Source: CALFCE01 sp964411665
GTDB taxonomy: Bacteria; Pseudomonadota; Gammaproteobacteria; Granulosicoccales; Granulosicoccaceae
DNA length: 64,000 nucleotides
Direction of reading: 5' to 3'
NCBI GenBank assembly: GCA_964411665.1
Contig: CAYPMR010000009.1
Span: 9,296-73,295 of the forward strand
The notes below the pieces were generated by a model that was given only the letters and a program-made list of their open reading frames with translations, was not told the origin of the DNA and ran no database searches. The position numbers were made by a program, and so were the translations under genes. Numbering within the stretch: position 1 is the stretch's first letter; every line of letters begins with the position of its first letter. Shown piece after piece: positions 43,969 to 52,914 of the stretch.

Positions 43969-46632
43969 CTAAAAACTCAACGAAATATCCCGATGCTCAG
44001 CATTACAACTGGCAACGTATAACGCTTGGTCTCTTGTCAATCTATCCTGTTGACGTAAACCCAGTGTCGACTTCAGTGCATCCTTGTAATTGCTTAACGG
44101 TGCATTCAGTTCACCATTTGCCTGATCTCGCCATTCAAGGGATTCGTTGTATTCCTTGATAGCCTTGTCAATTGACGCCAGCGCTTTTTCAGGTTTCGGC
44201 GTTTTCGCTTTCAATGCTGATCTCGCTTTACCGACTGCAGAACGTATCTTTGATGCGCCTTCAATGTCCCCAAAACTGCTGGCAAGTGCTTTCAATGGAT
44301 CAAGCATATCAGCCGGCTCGTTTTGTTCGATCTCAGATTTCATAGCAAACAGTTGATCGCCGAGCGCACGTAGATCTTCAGTTGCCGCCAGAGTGGCAGT
44401 TAATTCCGCAACAGGTGCGTAGCTTTTGTCAGCACTACGCCTATAGTTATTGCGCGCGTCGGATTCGGCTTTTTGTAAGGATGAAAAAGTCTCATAGGTC
44501 GATTCCCAATCATCCGGTATGGACTCACGCGCAATTTCATTGGCATTCTCGAGCTGTGCAATAGAAGCTTCGATTGCGCTGCGGCGCTGTTCAACAGTTT
44601 CTGGTGTACCCGACCTCTCCACACGGCTCAGCGCAGTTTTCAGATCTTTGATTTCTTTGTCATTGCCCCGAATTTCGCGCTCTATGCCTCGTACCTTTCG
44701 GTGTATTGGTCGGTAAGCAGGAGATGCGTCTATAACGGCTTGTTGTGATTCGCCAATGAGAGCAAGTGATGCGATCGCATTATCAGCTTCCTTGTAACTG
44801 CCATCCAGGGATTTCGCCAACTTTGAAGGCAAAGCGGATAGATCCAGACCGCGTGCCTCATCAATCGCAGCACGTAAAGCATCACCGTTGCGAGCCATCT
44901 GATCGGTTGTGTACTCCTCAAGGCAATACTGCATTTTCGGGTTACGCGGAGGTGGTGCAGTTTCGGATAACAGTGATGAGCGGCTTGGCAGATAGTTAAC
45001 CAGTGGCGGATAGTAACCAACAATAGCCAGAGCGATCAGTTGCAGGACAATAAAGGCTATTACGCCTTTGTACATATTTATCGTCTTTACCGCTGCGGGC
45101 GCGACACCTCTGAGATAGAAAAGCGCAAAGCCAAACGGTGGTGTCAGAAACGATGTCTGGATGTTTAGTCCAATCATCACACCGAGCCATACAGCTGTGA
45201 TATTTGCTGACGGATCAGCCAGCAGAATAGGTGCAACGATCGGCACCACAACAACAGCAATCTCGATAAAGTCGAGAAAAAATCCGAGTATGAAAATTAC
45301 CGCCATGACGATGACGAACTTGGTCCAGAATCCACCGGGCAAACTGTTCAGAAAATCACGCACCAGCTCTTCACCACCAAACGCTCTAAATGCAGCGGTT
45401 AACATCGCAGCACCCAATAGAATGATAAATACCAGTGAGGTCGCTTTGGCCGTCTCAATCATGACTTCGTGCAAAATGTTCCCACGCATGGCTCTGATGC
45501 CACTCCAAATGAGAGCAAGTATCATTAGTGCGACGGCTGCCAATGACAGTATCAAGCCGAGCTTATCGTGATCGCTTTGAATGGTTCTAATGTTTGTATC
45601 AAAAAAGTACAGCGCCAGGCCGATCGCCACCATGGCAATTAATGAGATGATCGCCGGCACGTAGCGTCTCGGCCCCTCGTGCAAACGATAGCCTGCCATC
45701 AGCAAAGCACCGACCGCGCCTATGGCTCCTGCCTGGTTAACCGTCGCGATGCCGGTAATGATCGAGCCGAGTACCAGAAAAATCAAAGCCAGTGGTGGTA
45801 CCAGTGTGCCAAGTACCTTGCCCAGAAATGCGAAGTTAAGTTCCCCTTCGGAACGTACTGCGGGTGCGCTTGATGGTCGCAGAATGGCAAATACCAGTAT
45901 GTACGTCATATACAGACCGACCAGTACCAGTCCGGGAACCAGGGCGCCGAGGAACATTTCACCTGCGCTGGTTGAGGTCACAGCAAATTCTGAGGGCATG
46001 CTGATCTCACCAGTTGCTGCCTTGTGTAATGCAGCTCTTGCTGTGCCTGCCTGATCAGTGGCAGAAGCCAGCTGATCGGCCAGTATGATCAGAACAATGG
46101 ACGGCGGTATGATTTGTCCGAGTGTGCCAGACGCTGCAATCGTACCTGTGGCCAGTGGTTGCGAATAGCCGTTTCGCAGCATGACCGGTAACGAAATCAA
46201 ACCCATTGCGACTACAGTAGCGCCGACAATGCCAGTTGTGGCTGCGAGCAATGCACCAACAAACACAACAGATATGCCCAAGCCACCCGGTACAGGGCCA
46301 AACAGTCGGGCCATGGTCATCAGCAAATCTTCAGCAATCTTGGATCGCTGTAGCATGATTCCCATGAAGATAAATAGAGGTATCGCTATTAGCGTATCTC
46401 GTTCTACTTCCCAGTAAATGCCCCGCAGATTGGTTACGCCGGCACTAAGCCATTGCGTTGGTCCATCCTGGGCAAAATAGGCATCAGGATTACCGGCAAA
46501 AAAGTGTCCGCTAACGGCTGCCAGTGCAATGGTGATAATGGCGGCGCCCGGTAACGCAAAGGCAACCGGGTACCCGGAACCGAGTGCCAGGGCCAGCAGA
46601 ACTATTAGCAGTGCGAGAAAAAACAGTTCCAT
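43969..46632 (-). CDS. dctM: TRAP transporter large permease with long C-terminal extension
   Basis: An 887-residue protein, against 430-450 for ordinary DctM. Residues 1-545 are the membrane part: about 14 helices, including LALGSGYPVAFALPGAA, GATVVAMGLISLPVMLRNGYSQPLATG, GLNIQTSFLTPPFGFALFYLRGVAP, with insertions near 190-215 and 290-360. From residue 546 to the end (342 residues) the protein is hydrophilic, charged and probably coiled coil (IEREIRGNDKEIKDLK; AQLENANEIARES). TRAP transporters use ion gradients to import acids captured by a DctP protein. The tail sits on the cytoplasmic or periplasmic side by helix count, undecided here. It is 61 bp after the small permease gene. Confidence 0.87.
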   Translation of the reverse strand: MELFFLALLIVLLALALGSGYPVAFALPGAAIITIALAAVSGHFFAGNPDAYFAQDGPTQWLSAGVTNLRGIYWEVERDTLIAIPLFIFMGIMLQRSKIAEDLLMTMARLFGPVPGGLGISVVFVGALLAATTGIVGATVVAMGLISLPVMLRNGYSQPLATGTIAASGTLGQIIPPSIVLIILADQLASATDQAGTARAALHKAATGEISMPSEFAVTSTSAGEMFLGALVPGLVLVGLYMTYILVFAILRPSSAPAVRSEGELNFAFLGKVLGTLVPPLALIFLVLGSIITGIATVNQAGAIGAVGALLMAGYRLHEGPRRYVPAIISLIAMVAIGLALYFFDTNIRTIQSDHDKLGLILSLAAVALMILALIWSGIRAMRGNILHEVMIETAKATSLVFIILLGAAMLTAAFRAFGGEELVRDFLNSLPGGFWTKFVIVMAVIFILGFFLDFIEIAVVVVPIVAPILLADPSANITAVWLGVMIGLNIQTSFLTPPFGFALFYLRGVAPAAVKTINMYKGVIAFIVLQLIALAIVGYYPPLVNYLPSRSSLLSETAPPPRNPKMQYCLEEYTTDQMARNGDALRAAIDEARGLDLSALPSKLAKSLDGSYKEADNAIASLALIGESQQAVIDASPAYRPIHRKVRGIEREIRGNDKEIKDLKTALSRVERSGTPETVEQRRSAIEASIAQLENANEIARESIPDDWESTYETFSSLQKAESDARNNYRRSADKSYAPVAELTATLAATEDLRALGDQLFAMKSEIEQNEPADMLDPLKALASSFGDIEGASKIRSAVGKARSALKAKTPKPEKALASIDKAIKEYNESLEWRDQANGELNAPLSNYKDALKSTLGLRQQDRLTRDQALYVASCNAEHRDISLSF

Positions 46633-46693
46633 CGTTGTTAGTTATCCGGCGGCAGAATGTAATGTTGGGAATAAATTGATTTCGGCTTATGTG

Positions 46694-47674
46694 TCAGTGT
46701 GTCGAAGCCACTTCAGTGACCACGTCCTTACCACCCGGATCATTTCTGGCATCGGCAGAGGCGTCGAACAGTTGGGCGACAAACTGGATAAGCATGGTGA
46801 TCGCAAAGATCGCGAGGAAAAAAGCCATCCAGTATTTTGTGTACATACCGAAGCCGGATTGGGATACCTCAAAATTGGACAGAGGTCCGTAGATAATCGA
46901 AGCCTTGCCCCTGAACCCGAAATAAAGAATGGTCCAACACAGTGACATGCCCAAAAAGATGGCACCGAAGGAGTTGACAGCCCCTTTACGGCGTCTGCTT
47001 AGCCCGGCATAGAATACGTCGACGCGAACATGGCCGTCAGCAAGTAGTGTATGTGCACTTGCAAACAGGAAGAGTGCGGCATACCAGAATCTCACAAGAT
47101 CACCCATGAAAGCCTGTTCATAGGAAAAGATAAAGCGTGTGAAGACAATGGCAAGTTCGGCTACCACAATCAGCAATGCCAGCCACTGAAAGCCGAGTGT
47201 TCGGGTAAACAGACCGATAACCATACCTGCAAAAGCTAGTGGCAAGTGCACATAGGTACCACGATATGTTGAACGGCCAAGATTTTTCAGCATGTCTTCG
47301 CCAACGACGGCTCCGAGCAGGCCTTCTACGCGCAAAAATGAAATAGTGGCGTCGACCAATCCGATTAGTACCACGGCCCAGAAACAACCACGAATCAGAA
47401 ATGCGTTGATAGCAGTGATTGTTTCCGCGTCACTGCGTAACGGTCGCTTAAAACTGCCTAATACATAGATGAGCGCTACACAGATGCCGGCTATATAAGT
47501 GCCTGCCTGGATGAGGGATTGTTGGCTTTTGTCGCCATCGATCAGGGACGCAATCCCGGGCCATCCAAGAGCTACAACCAGGTAGACGTTGACGAAATAG
47601 ACAATCATTATGGCAAGCATGGACCAACCCAGAAAACGAATGATCGGAGCAGGTCGAGTGATGGTCTCGTGCAT
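46694..47674 (-). CDS. dctQ: TRAP transporter small permease
   Basis: A 326-residue membrane protein, roughly twice the usual DctQ length. Helices near 15-35, 55-75, 90-110 and 130-165 precede the four-helix DctQ core (about 165-310), which has the typical RVDVFYAGLSRRRKGAVN loop and a final helix WMAFFLAIFAITMLIQFVAQL. The long form is found with long DctM proteins. With DctM it makes the membrane unit of the TRAP importer. The ATG is at 47674; the binding-protein gene lies upstream beyond a 370-bp gap with a terminator, so permeases are likely made at lower levels than DctP. Confidence 0.83.
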   Translation of the reverse strand: MHETITRPAPIIRFLGWSMLAIMIVYFVNVYLVVALGWPGIASLIDGDKSQQSLIQAGTYIAGICVALIYVLGSFKRPLRSDAETITAINAFLIRGCFWAVVLIGLVDATISFLRVEGLLGAVVGEDMLKNLGRSTYRGTYVHLPLAFAGMVIGLFTRTLGFQWLALLIVVAELAIVFTRFIFSYEQAFMGDLVRFWYAALFLFASAHTLLADGHVRVDVFYAGLSRRRKGAVNSFGAIFLGMSLCWTILYFGFRGKASIIYGPLSNFEVSQSGFGMYTKYWMAFFLAIFAITMLIQFVAQLFDASADARNDPGGKDVVTEVASTH

Positions 47675-47836
47675 GGGTTATTCGACGTCTGGCTATCGGT
47701 AAAAGATCCTGCATTGTAGCAAGTAGAGAGCGTCCACATCACTCGGACTGTGCAAAAGAGTCCTGGAGCGCCGGCAATTTGTCGATATATAGACTGACAG
47801 CACTTCTTCAGCTATCGAACTGGATGTCTAAACGTT

Positions 47837-47900
47837 GTAGCTGACCGCTGTGGCTGACCGCGCTGTGGCTGACCGTTGTAGCTAATCGTTATGGCTGAAG
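47837..47900. repeat. Degenerate tandem repeat between dctP and dctQ
   Basis: About five copies of a 13-15 bp unit (G-T-A/G-GCTGACCGCT-like) run from 47837 to 47900; copies 1-3 are nearly identical (GTAGCTGACCGCT, GTGGCTGACCGCGCT, GTGGCTGACCGTT) and copies 4-5 are diverged. The rest of the 372-bp gap 47675-48046 holds only the terminator at 47981-48023. Confidence 0.75.
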
Positions 47901-47980
47901 ATTGGGAGAGAGTGTGGGTCCACTATTGGCTAGCCGGGATGTGTTACTACCATCGCAAAAACTCAAATCCCTTTAAAAAA

Positions 47981-48023
47981 CTGGCCGGGAATTAAGAACT
48001 GGCCGGGAATTGCTCCCGGCCAG
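47981..48023 (-). terminator. Terminator after dctP with duplicated 3' arm
   Basis: In the minus-strand transcript CTGGCCGGGA is followed by TCCCGGCCAG after 5 bases (stem 47999-48023, 10 bp) and by a second TCCCGGCCAG after 23 bases, which is followed at once by six U (plus strand 47975-47980). Either 3' arm can pair with the same 5' arm; only the distal one has a U-tract. It follows the dctP stop by about 24 bp. Confidence 0.75.
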
Positions 48024-48046
48024 TGGTGTGTCAGTTCTACGACAAT

Positions 48047-49162
48047 CTAGATATCGAGAACGCGGTTACGCTGCAGGCTGTAACCAACGGCAGCCAGTTT
48101 CATCCAGCCACCCAGCTCAGAGCGGGCTGCGTCGAAGCTGTCGTGAACCTTGGCAGCGAGGGCTGAGTGGTCTCGCGTTTCTTCGAACACTTCTGCAGCT
48201 GCTTCACCGAAGCTGTCATAGATGTCTTCGCTGAATTCACGCAGTTCGACACCATTTTCATCAACCATCTTTTTCAAGTGCAGGCCGTTGTTAGCGACTG
48301 TCTCATGGTACTGATGGGAATGTTCTTCCTGGCAAGCGGCACGGATGATTTCCTGCTCGCGCTTGGACAGGCCTGTCCAGAATTCCTTGTTCATGCCGAA
48401 AGACAAACTACTGCCGGCTTCGTGCATACCGGGATAGTAATAGTACTTCGCAGCTTCGTAGAACTTCATGAAGAAATCGTTGTACGGTCCAACCCACTCA
48501 GTTGCATCGATAGCGCCTGAAACCAGGTTTTCATAGATTTGCCCACCAGGCAGTGATACAGGAGACGCACCCAGCTTGGCCATGACGTCGCCGCCAAGAC
48601 CCGGAATACGCATTTTCAGTCCCTTGAGGTCATCAGCAGTTTCGATCTCTTTGTTAAACCAGCCACCCATCTGACAACCGGTTGATCCACATGGCAAACA
48701 CTTCAGTCCAAAGCCGTCTGCAACTTCGTCCCACAAGGCTTGTCCGTCCATCCAGTTAATCCAGGCAGTCCACTCGGTAGTAGTCAGACCCATAGGAACA
48801 GCAGTGAAGTATGCCCACGCAGGGTGCTTGCCTTTCCAGTAGTAGTCAGCAGCGATGTAAGCTTGTGCGTTACCTGAGGCGACTTCGTCAAATGAGTCAA
48901 ACGCACCAACACGTTCGCCAGCTGCGAAATATTCTGTTTCGATGGAGCCTTCTGACAGCTCGGCAATACGAGCAACCAGACGTTGCGCACTGATGCCGAG
49001 GCCGGGGAAATCTCGCGGCCAGGTAGACACGACTGTGAGTTTGGTCTTGTCTTGCGCTATGGCTGGGGCTGAAGTAATAAGCCCGGTACCGGCAACACTA
49101 GCGCCAGCGAGTCCCGCAGCACTGGTTTTCAGAAATTTTCTTCTTGACATTGAGTTCTCCAA
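48047..49162 (-). CDS. dctP: TRAP transporter substrate-binding protein (DctP family)
   Basis: A 371-residue periplasmic binding protein. The N-terminus MENSMSRRKFLKTSAAG is a twin-arginine (Tat) signal with cleavage after SAPAIA (about residue 36). The mature part reads KLTVVSTWPRDFPGLGIS and includes the DctP arginine region LKGLKMRIPGLGGDV and the ATEWVGPYNDFFMKFYEAA segment, both typical of the TakP-like branch that takes up 2-oxo acids. So a keto or hydroxy acid is the likely ligand. The gene is separated from dctQ by 372 bp with a terminator. A membrane peptide gene precedes it by 94 bp. Confidence 0.9.
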   Translation of the reverse strand: MENSMSRRKFLKTSAAGLAGASVAGTGLITSAPAIAQDKTKLTVVSTWPRDFPGLGISAQRLVARIAELSEGSIETEYFAAGERVGAFDSFDEVASGNAQAYIAADYYWKGKHPAWAYFTAVPMGLTTTEWTAWINWMDGQALWDEVADGFGLKCLPCGSTGCQMGGWFNKEIETADDLKGLKMRIPGLGGDVMAKLGASPVSLPGGQIYENLVSGAIDATEWVGPYNDFFMKFYEAAKYYYYPGMHEAGSSLSFGMNKEFWTGLSKREQEIIRAACQEEHSHQYHETVANNGLHLKKMVDENGVELREFSEDIYDSFGEAAAEVFEETRDHSALAAKVHDSFDAARSELGGWMKLAAVGYSLQRNRVLDI

Positions 49163-49256
49163 TTAGGCAATCAGTGGTTTGTCACTTCGCAAGATATTAC
49201 AACTTTTTCTGCGTAAATACGACACACTGAGTATTGCGCGGATAGGTAGTATTTTG

Positions 49257-49367
49257 TTAATCTTTGCGCGAATGATTTTGCGCTTGTTCAACCTTGGTTT
49301 TCTCATCCCAGCCCCAAAGTGCCAGTACTGCAGTGATACCCAGTAATATCAGTGTTGCCAACCACAT
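49257..49367 (-). CDS. Small single-pass membrane peptide (36 aa)
   Basis: Reading the minus strand from ATG at 49367-49365 to TAA at 49259-49257 gives 36 residues: one helix, MWLATLILLGITAVLALWGW (residues 1-20), then a charged tail DEKTKVEQAQNHSRKD. A GAGGG ribosome site is placed 8 bases before the ATG. The hydrophobic-then-charged layout and good ribosome site make a real gene likely despite its size. It lies 94 bp before dctP on the same strand and may be co-transcribed. I do not recognise a family; it resembles short accessory peptides of membrane complexes only in shape. Confidence 0.6.
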   Translation of the reverse strand: MWLATLILLGITAVLALWGWDEKTKVEQAQNHSRKD

Positions 49368-49821
49368 AGATAAACCCTCGTTTTGTTGATAATTTCGTCA
49401 TGGCCGTCTCGAAGCGCACAAGGAGACAAATCGGCCGTAATGCCTCTCGCCAGCCTATAATAGCCTGTCTGCTTGAACCATTATAGCCCGATACCCGGAC
49501 AGGCTGGTGTGACTAATAATGCATCGCAGAGTACATACCGTTGCGTTGTGCTGTGATTCAGGCTCCAAAAAGCCGCTGAGCGACGCTGAGCGATATAGGT
49601 GGATATCCTGCTGGGTTATAATGGTCTGTTGCGATTGGAAAGCCAGTCAGAACCAATCGGCAGCAGTAGCTAAAAAGCCGTGAATTATAAAAAAAGCGAC
49701 AATTTCAAAAAGTATTACCCTCAGTCGATCTGCTTCAGCCGGAACAGGACTGATTTTTGATAGCACTGATCACTCGATAGTATTCAATGACCTTCTCACT
49801 CCTCACTCCCCGGATTAACTG
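49368..49821. other. Intergenic region before pntA
   Basis: In this 454-bp stretch between divergent genes I see an inverted repeat AGCCTGTC (49462-49469)/GACAGGCT (49498-49505) with a 28-base loop and a 10-bp tandem pair, GCTGAGCGAC/GCTGAGCGAT (49575-49594). No gene or clear promoter is evident. Confidence 0.5.
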
Positions 49822-51390
49822 ATGCTAATAGGGATACCCAAAGAAACTTTTCCAGGTGAGCAACGCGTTGCTCTGACCCCTGAGACTGCCACTCATATTC
49901 GAAAGCTCGGCTACAGTCTTGCGATTGAAAGTGATGCCGGGGCAGCTGCCAATTTTAGTGATGCGGCCTATGAAGCAGTGGGTGTGAGCATTTACACAGA
50001 TACCCGAGAGCTTTATGCCGCTGCCGACATCATCCTGAAAGTAAGGGCCCCGGGTGAACACCCGACGCTCGGCGATGAAGTTGCGCTACTCAAGGAAAAT
50101 TCAATACTCGCGAGCTTTATCTGGCCAGCGCAAAATGAATCACTGATGCAACGCCTGGCACAGCAGCGTGTCACAGTGCTGGCAATGGATTCAGTACCGC
50201 GCATATCGCGTGCGCAAAAACTCGATGCGCTCAGTTCCATGGCCAACATCGCAGGCTATCGTGCGGTAGTAGAGGCCGCCAATAATTTTGGTCGCTTTTT
50301 CACTGGCCAGGTGACCGCAGCAGGTAAGGTACCGCCTGCCAAGGTCATGGTTATTGGAGCGGGGGTTGCAGGTCTTGCAGCTCTTGGTGCTGCGCGCGGT
50401 ATGGGCGCGGTAGTACGTGCCTTTGATACGCGCCCCGAGGTTAAGGAACAGGTTGAAAGCATGGGCGCTGAATTCCTCGAACTTGAATTCGAAGAGGACG
50501 GCGGTGGCGATGGCGGTTATGCCAAGGTCATGAGCAAGGAATTTATCGATGCCGAGATGGCATTGTTCAGAGAACAGTGCAAGGAAGTTGACATCATTAT
50601 TACGACCGCGTTGATTCCCGGCAAACCTGCCCCTGAACTAATCACCACCGACATGGTTGAATTGCTCAAGCCCGGCAGCGTGATTATTGATCTGGCGGCA
50701 GAGCAGGGTGGAAATTGCAAATTGACCCAGGCGGATAAAATCGTTGAACACGATGGTGTGAAAATAGTTGGCTACACGGATTACCCGAGTCGTATGGCTG
50801 CGCAGTCAAGTCAGCTTTATGGTACGAACCTTCGTCACCTGTTAACTGACCTGACACCTGATAAAGACGGTCAGCCGCATGTGAACATGGATGATGAAGT
50901 GATACGCGGCACCACAGTAATCAAAGCAGGTGAAGTGACCTGGCCACCGCCTGCACCCAAGCTAACCGCGGCGCCAGCCCCCGCAAAAGCTGCGCCAGCG
51001 TCTGCAGTAACAGCAGCGGCGGACGACAAAGAAATGTCTACTACCGAGAAATCCCGCTCGGTATTAATTGCTGCCGCTGTTGCTGTGCTGGCAATTCTCG
51101 GTGTTGGTTCGGTTGCCCCGGCAGACTTTATGAGCCATTTCACTGTATTTGTGCTTGCCTGTTTTGTGGGTTATCAGGTTATATGGTCTGTGACAGCCTC
51201 ATTGCACACGCCCCTGATGAGCGTGACCAATGCCATCAGTGGCATCATCGTTATAGGGGCTTTGTTACAAATTTCGTCGAGTTCCGGTTTTGTTATGTTC
51301 CTTGCCGCCATTGCCACTCTTATAGCCAGTATCAACATAGCCGGTGGTTTTTTGGTAACTCAGCGTATGCTGAAAATGTTCAGAAAATAG
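49822..51390 (+). CDS. pntA: NAD(P) transhydrogenase alpha subunit, single chain
   Basis: A 522-residue PntA. The soluble dI domain (1-380) shows MLIGIPKETFPGEQRVALTP, the NAD-binding VIGAGVAGLAALGAARGMGA and the RQD-loop region; the segment GYTDYPSRMAAQSSQLYGTN precedes a low-complexity Ala/Pro/Lys linker (about 385-410); four hydrophobic helices (about 415-515) form the start of the membrane domain. The PntAB complex couples proton flow to hydride transfer from NADH to NADP+. The alpha subunit is one chain as in E. coli, whereas many Alphaproteobacteria split it in two. No strong ribosome site precedes the ATG. pntB follows after 13 bp. Confidence 0.95.
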   Translation: MLIGIPKETFPGEQRVALTPETATHIRKLGYSLAIESDAGAAANFSDAAYEAVGVSIYTDTRELYAAADIILKVRAPGEHPTLGDEVALLKENSILASFIWPAQNESLMQRLAQQRVTVLAMDSVPRISRAQKLDALSSMANIAGYRAVVEAANNFGRFFTGQVTAAGKVPPAKVMVIGAGVAGLAALGAARGMGAVVRAFDTRPEVKEQVESMGAEFLELEFEEDGGGDGGYAKVMSKEFIDAEMALFREQCKEVDIIITTALIPGKPAPELITTDMVELLKPGSVIIDLAAEQGGNCKLTQADKIVEHDGVKIVGYTDYPSRMAAQSSQLYGTNLRHLLTDLTPDKDGQPHVNMDDEVIRGTTVIKAGEVTWPPPAPKLTAAPAPAKAAPASAVTAAADDKEMSTTEKSRSVLIAAAVAVLAILGVGSVAPADFMSHFTVFVLACFVGYQVIWSVTASLHTPLMSVTNAISGIIVIGALLQISSSSGFVMFLAAIATLIASINIAGGFLVTQRMLKMFRK

Positions 51391-51403
51391 CGGGAGCAGA
51401 AAA

Positions 51404-52801
51404 ATGAATTCAGGAATAGTCACTGCTGCCTACATTATTGCAGCCATCTTGTTTATCTTAAGTCTCTCTGGCTTGTCCAATCAGGAAACAGCCAGACGTG
51501 GCAACATGTTCGGCATTGCCGGTATGGCCATCGCTATCATCGCGACGATCCTGAGTCGGGATGTGACCAACTACGGGGCATTGGTCCTGATGATGGTTGT
51601 TGGTGGCGGGATTGGTGCCTTTCTCGCATCACGTGTTGAAATGACGCAAATGCCCGAGCTGGTTGCGATCCTGCACAGCTTTGTCGGACTCGCAGCTGTA
51701 TTGGTGGGATTTGCGAGTTATCTTGATCCGGATCTGCAACTGACCGGTGCTGAACACACGATCCACAGCATAGAGGTTTATCTTGGCATTTTGATTGGTG
51801 CGCTGACTTTTACCGGTTCAGTTATAGCCTGGGGCAAGCTCAACGGAAAAATCGGTAGCGCGCCACTTATTCTTCCTAATCGTCATCTGTTGAACCTCGG
51901 TGTCGGTGTTGCCTGTCTGATTCTGCTTTTTATCTTCCTAGGTGCAGGTAAGGGCGCAGGTACATTCATCCTGATTGTGATGACCTTGCTGGCCTTTGCC
52001 TTTGGTATCCATATGGTTATGGCGATAGGTGGTGCTGATATGCCGGTGGTTATCTCCATGCTCAATTCGTATTCGGGTTGGGCAGCCGCGGCTACCGGAT
52101 TCATGCTCTCAAATGATTTGTTAATCATTGTGGGTGCATTGGTCGGCAGTAGCGGTGCGATACTCAGCTACATCATGTGTCGTGCGATGAATCGGAAATT
52201 TCTTAGTGTTATTGCGGGTGGTTTCGGTACAACAGCGGGTGCAACTGCGGGAGCTGCAGGTGGTGATGAAGAGCAGGGTGAAGTGGTAGCCACCTCCGCT
52301 GAGGAACTTGCACAACAGTTACTTGATGCCAATAGCGTAGTCATCGTACCGGGTTACGGTATGGCGGTGGCGCATGCTCAGCATCCTGTTTCGGAATTCA
52401 CCCAACGGTTGCGCGACAAGGGTATTGATGTCCGTTTCGCGATACATCCGGTAGCGGGCCGCATGCCGGGTCACATGAACGTGTTGCTGGCTGAAGCCAA
52501 TGTGCCTTATGACATTGTGCTGGAGATGGATGAGATTAATGAGGATCTGGCCGATACCGATATTGTTATTGTTATCGGTGCTAACGATATTGTTAATCCC
52601 TCGGCACTGGATAATCCGAACAGTCCGATCGCGGGTATGCCAGTTCTGGAAGTCTGGAATGCTGATCTGGTGGTGGTCTCCAAACGCGGCATGGCGACCG
52701 GTTATGCCGGGGTCGAGAATCCGTTGTTCTTTAAGGACAATACCCGCATGTTGTTTGGTGATGCAAAAGACAGCGTCAATGAAATTCTCAAGCATCTGTG
52801 A
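51404..52801 (+). CDS. pntB: NAD(P) transhydrogenase beta subunit
   Basis: A 465-residue PntB of normal length. Nine or so helices (residues 1-265) form the membrane domain, including HSFVGLAAVLVGFASY and EVYLGILIGALTFTGSVIAWGKLNGK with its conserved His/Asn/Ser residues. The NADP(H)-binding domain III (about 290-465) has VVIVPGYGMAVAHAQHPV, FAIHPVAGRMPGHMNVLLAEA, VIGANDIVNPSA and KRGMATGYAGVENPLF. A GGGAGC ribosome site precedes the ATG. It works with PntA to make NADPH for biosynthesis. Confidence 0.96.
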   Translation: MNSGIVTAAYIIAAILFILSLSGLSNQETARRGNMFGIAGMAIAIIATILSRDVTNYGALVLMMVVGGGIGAFLASRVEMTQMPELVAILHSFVGLAAVLVGFASYLDPDLQLTGAEHTIHSIEVYLGILIGALTFTGSVIAWGKLNGKIGSAPLILPNRHLLNLGVGVACLILLFIFLGAGKGAGTFILIVMTLLAFAFGIHMVMAIGGADMPVVISMLNSYSGWAAAATGFMLSNDLLIIVGALVGSSGAILSYIMCRAMNRKFLSVIAGGFGTTAGATAGAAGGDEEQGEVVATSAEELAQQLLDANSVVIVPGYGMAVAHAQHPVSEFTQRLRDKGIDVRFAIHPVAGRMPGHMNVLLAEANVPYDIVLEMDEINEDLADTDIVIVIGANDIVNPSALDNPNSPIAGMPVLEVWNADLVVVSKRGMATGYAGVENPLFFKDNTRMLFGDAKDSVNEILKHL

Positions 52802-52846
52802 TTTAGACATCGCCCTATCGGTCTTATCGATATAACACTGTAAAAC

Positions 52847-52876
52847 CGGCCGAATTTTCAACCGAAGATTCGGCCG
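52847..52876 (+). terminator. Hairpin downstream of pntB
   Basis: CGGCCGAAT (52847-52855) and ATTCGGCCG (52868-52876) form a perfect 9-bp stem with a 12-base loop, 45 bp past the stop. There is no U-tract, so the termination role is tentative. Confidence 0.45.
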
Positions 52877-52914
52877 AATTGATTGTGAACTAATCAGACA
52901 GGACATCAGGTTGT

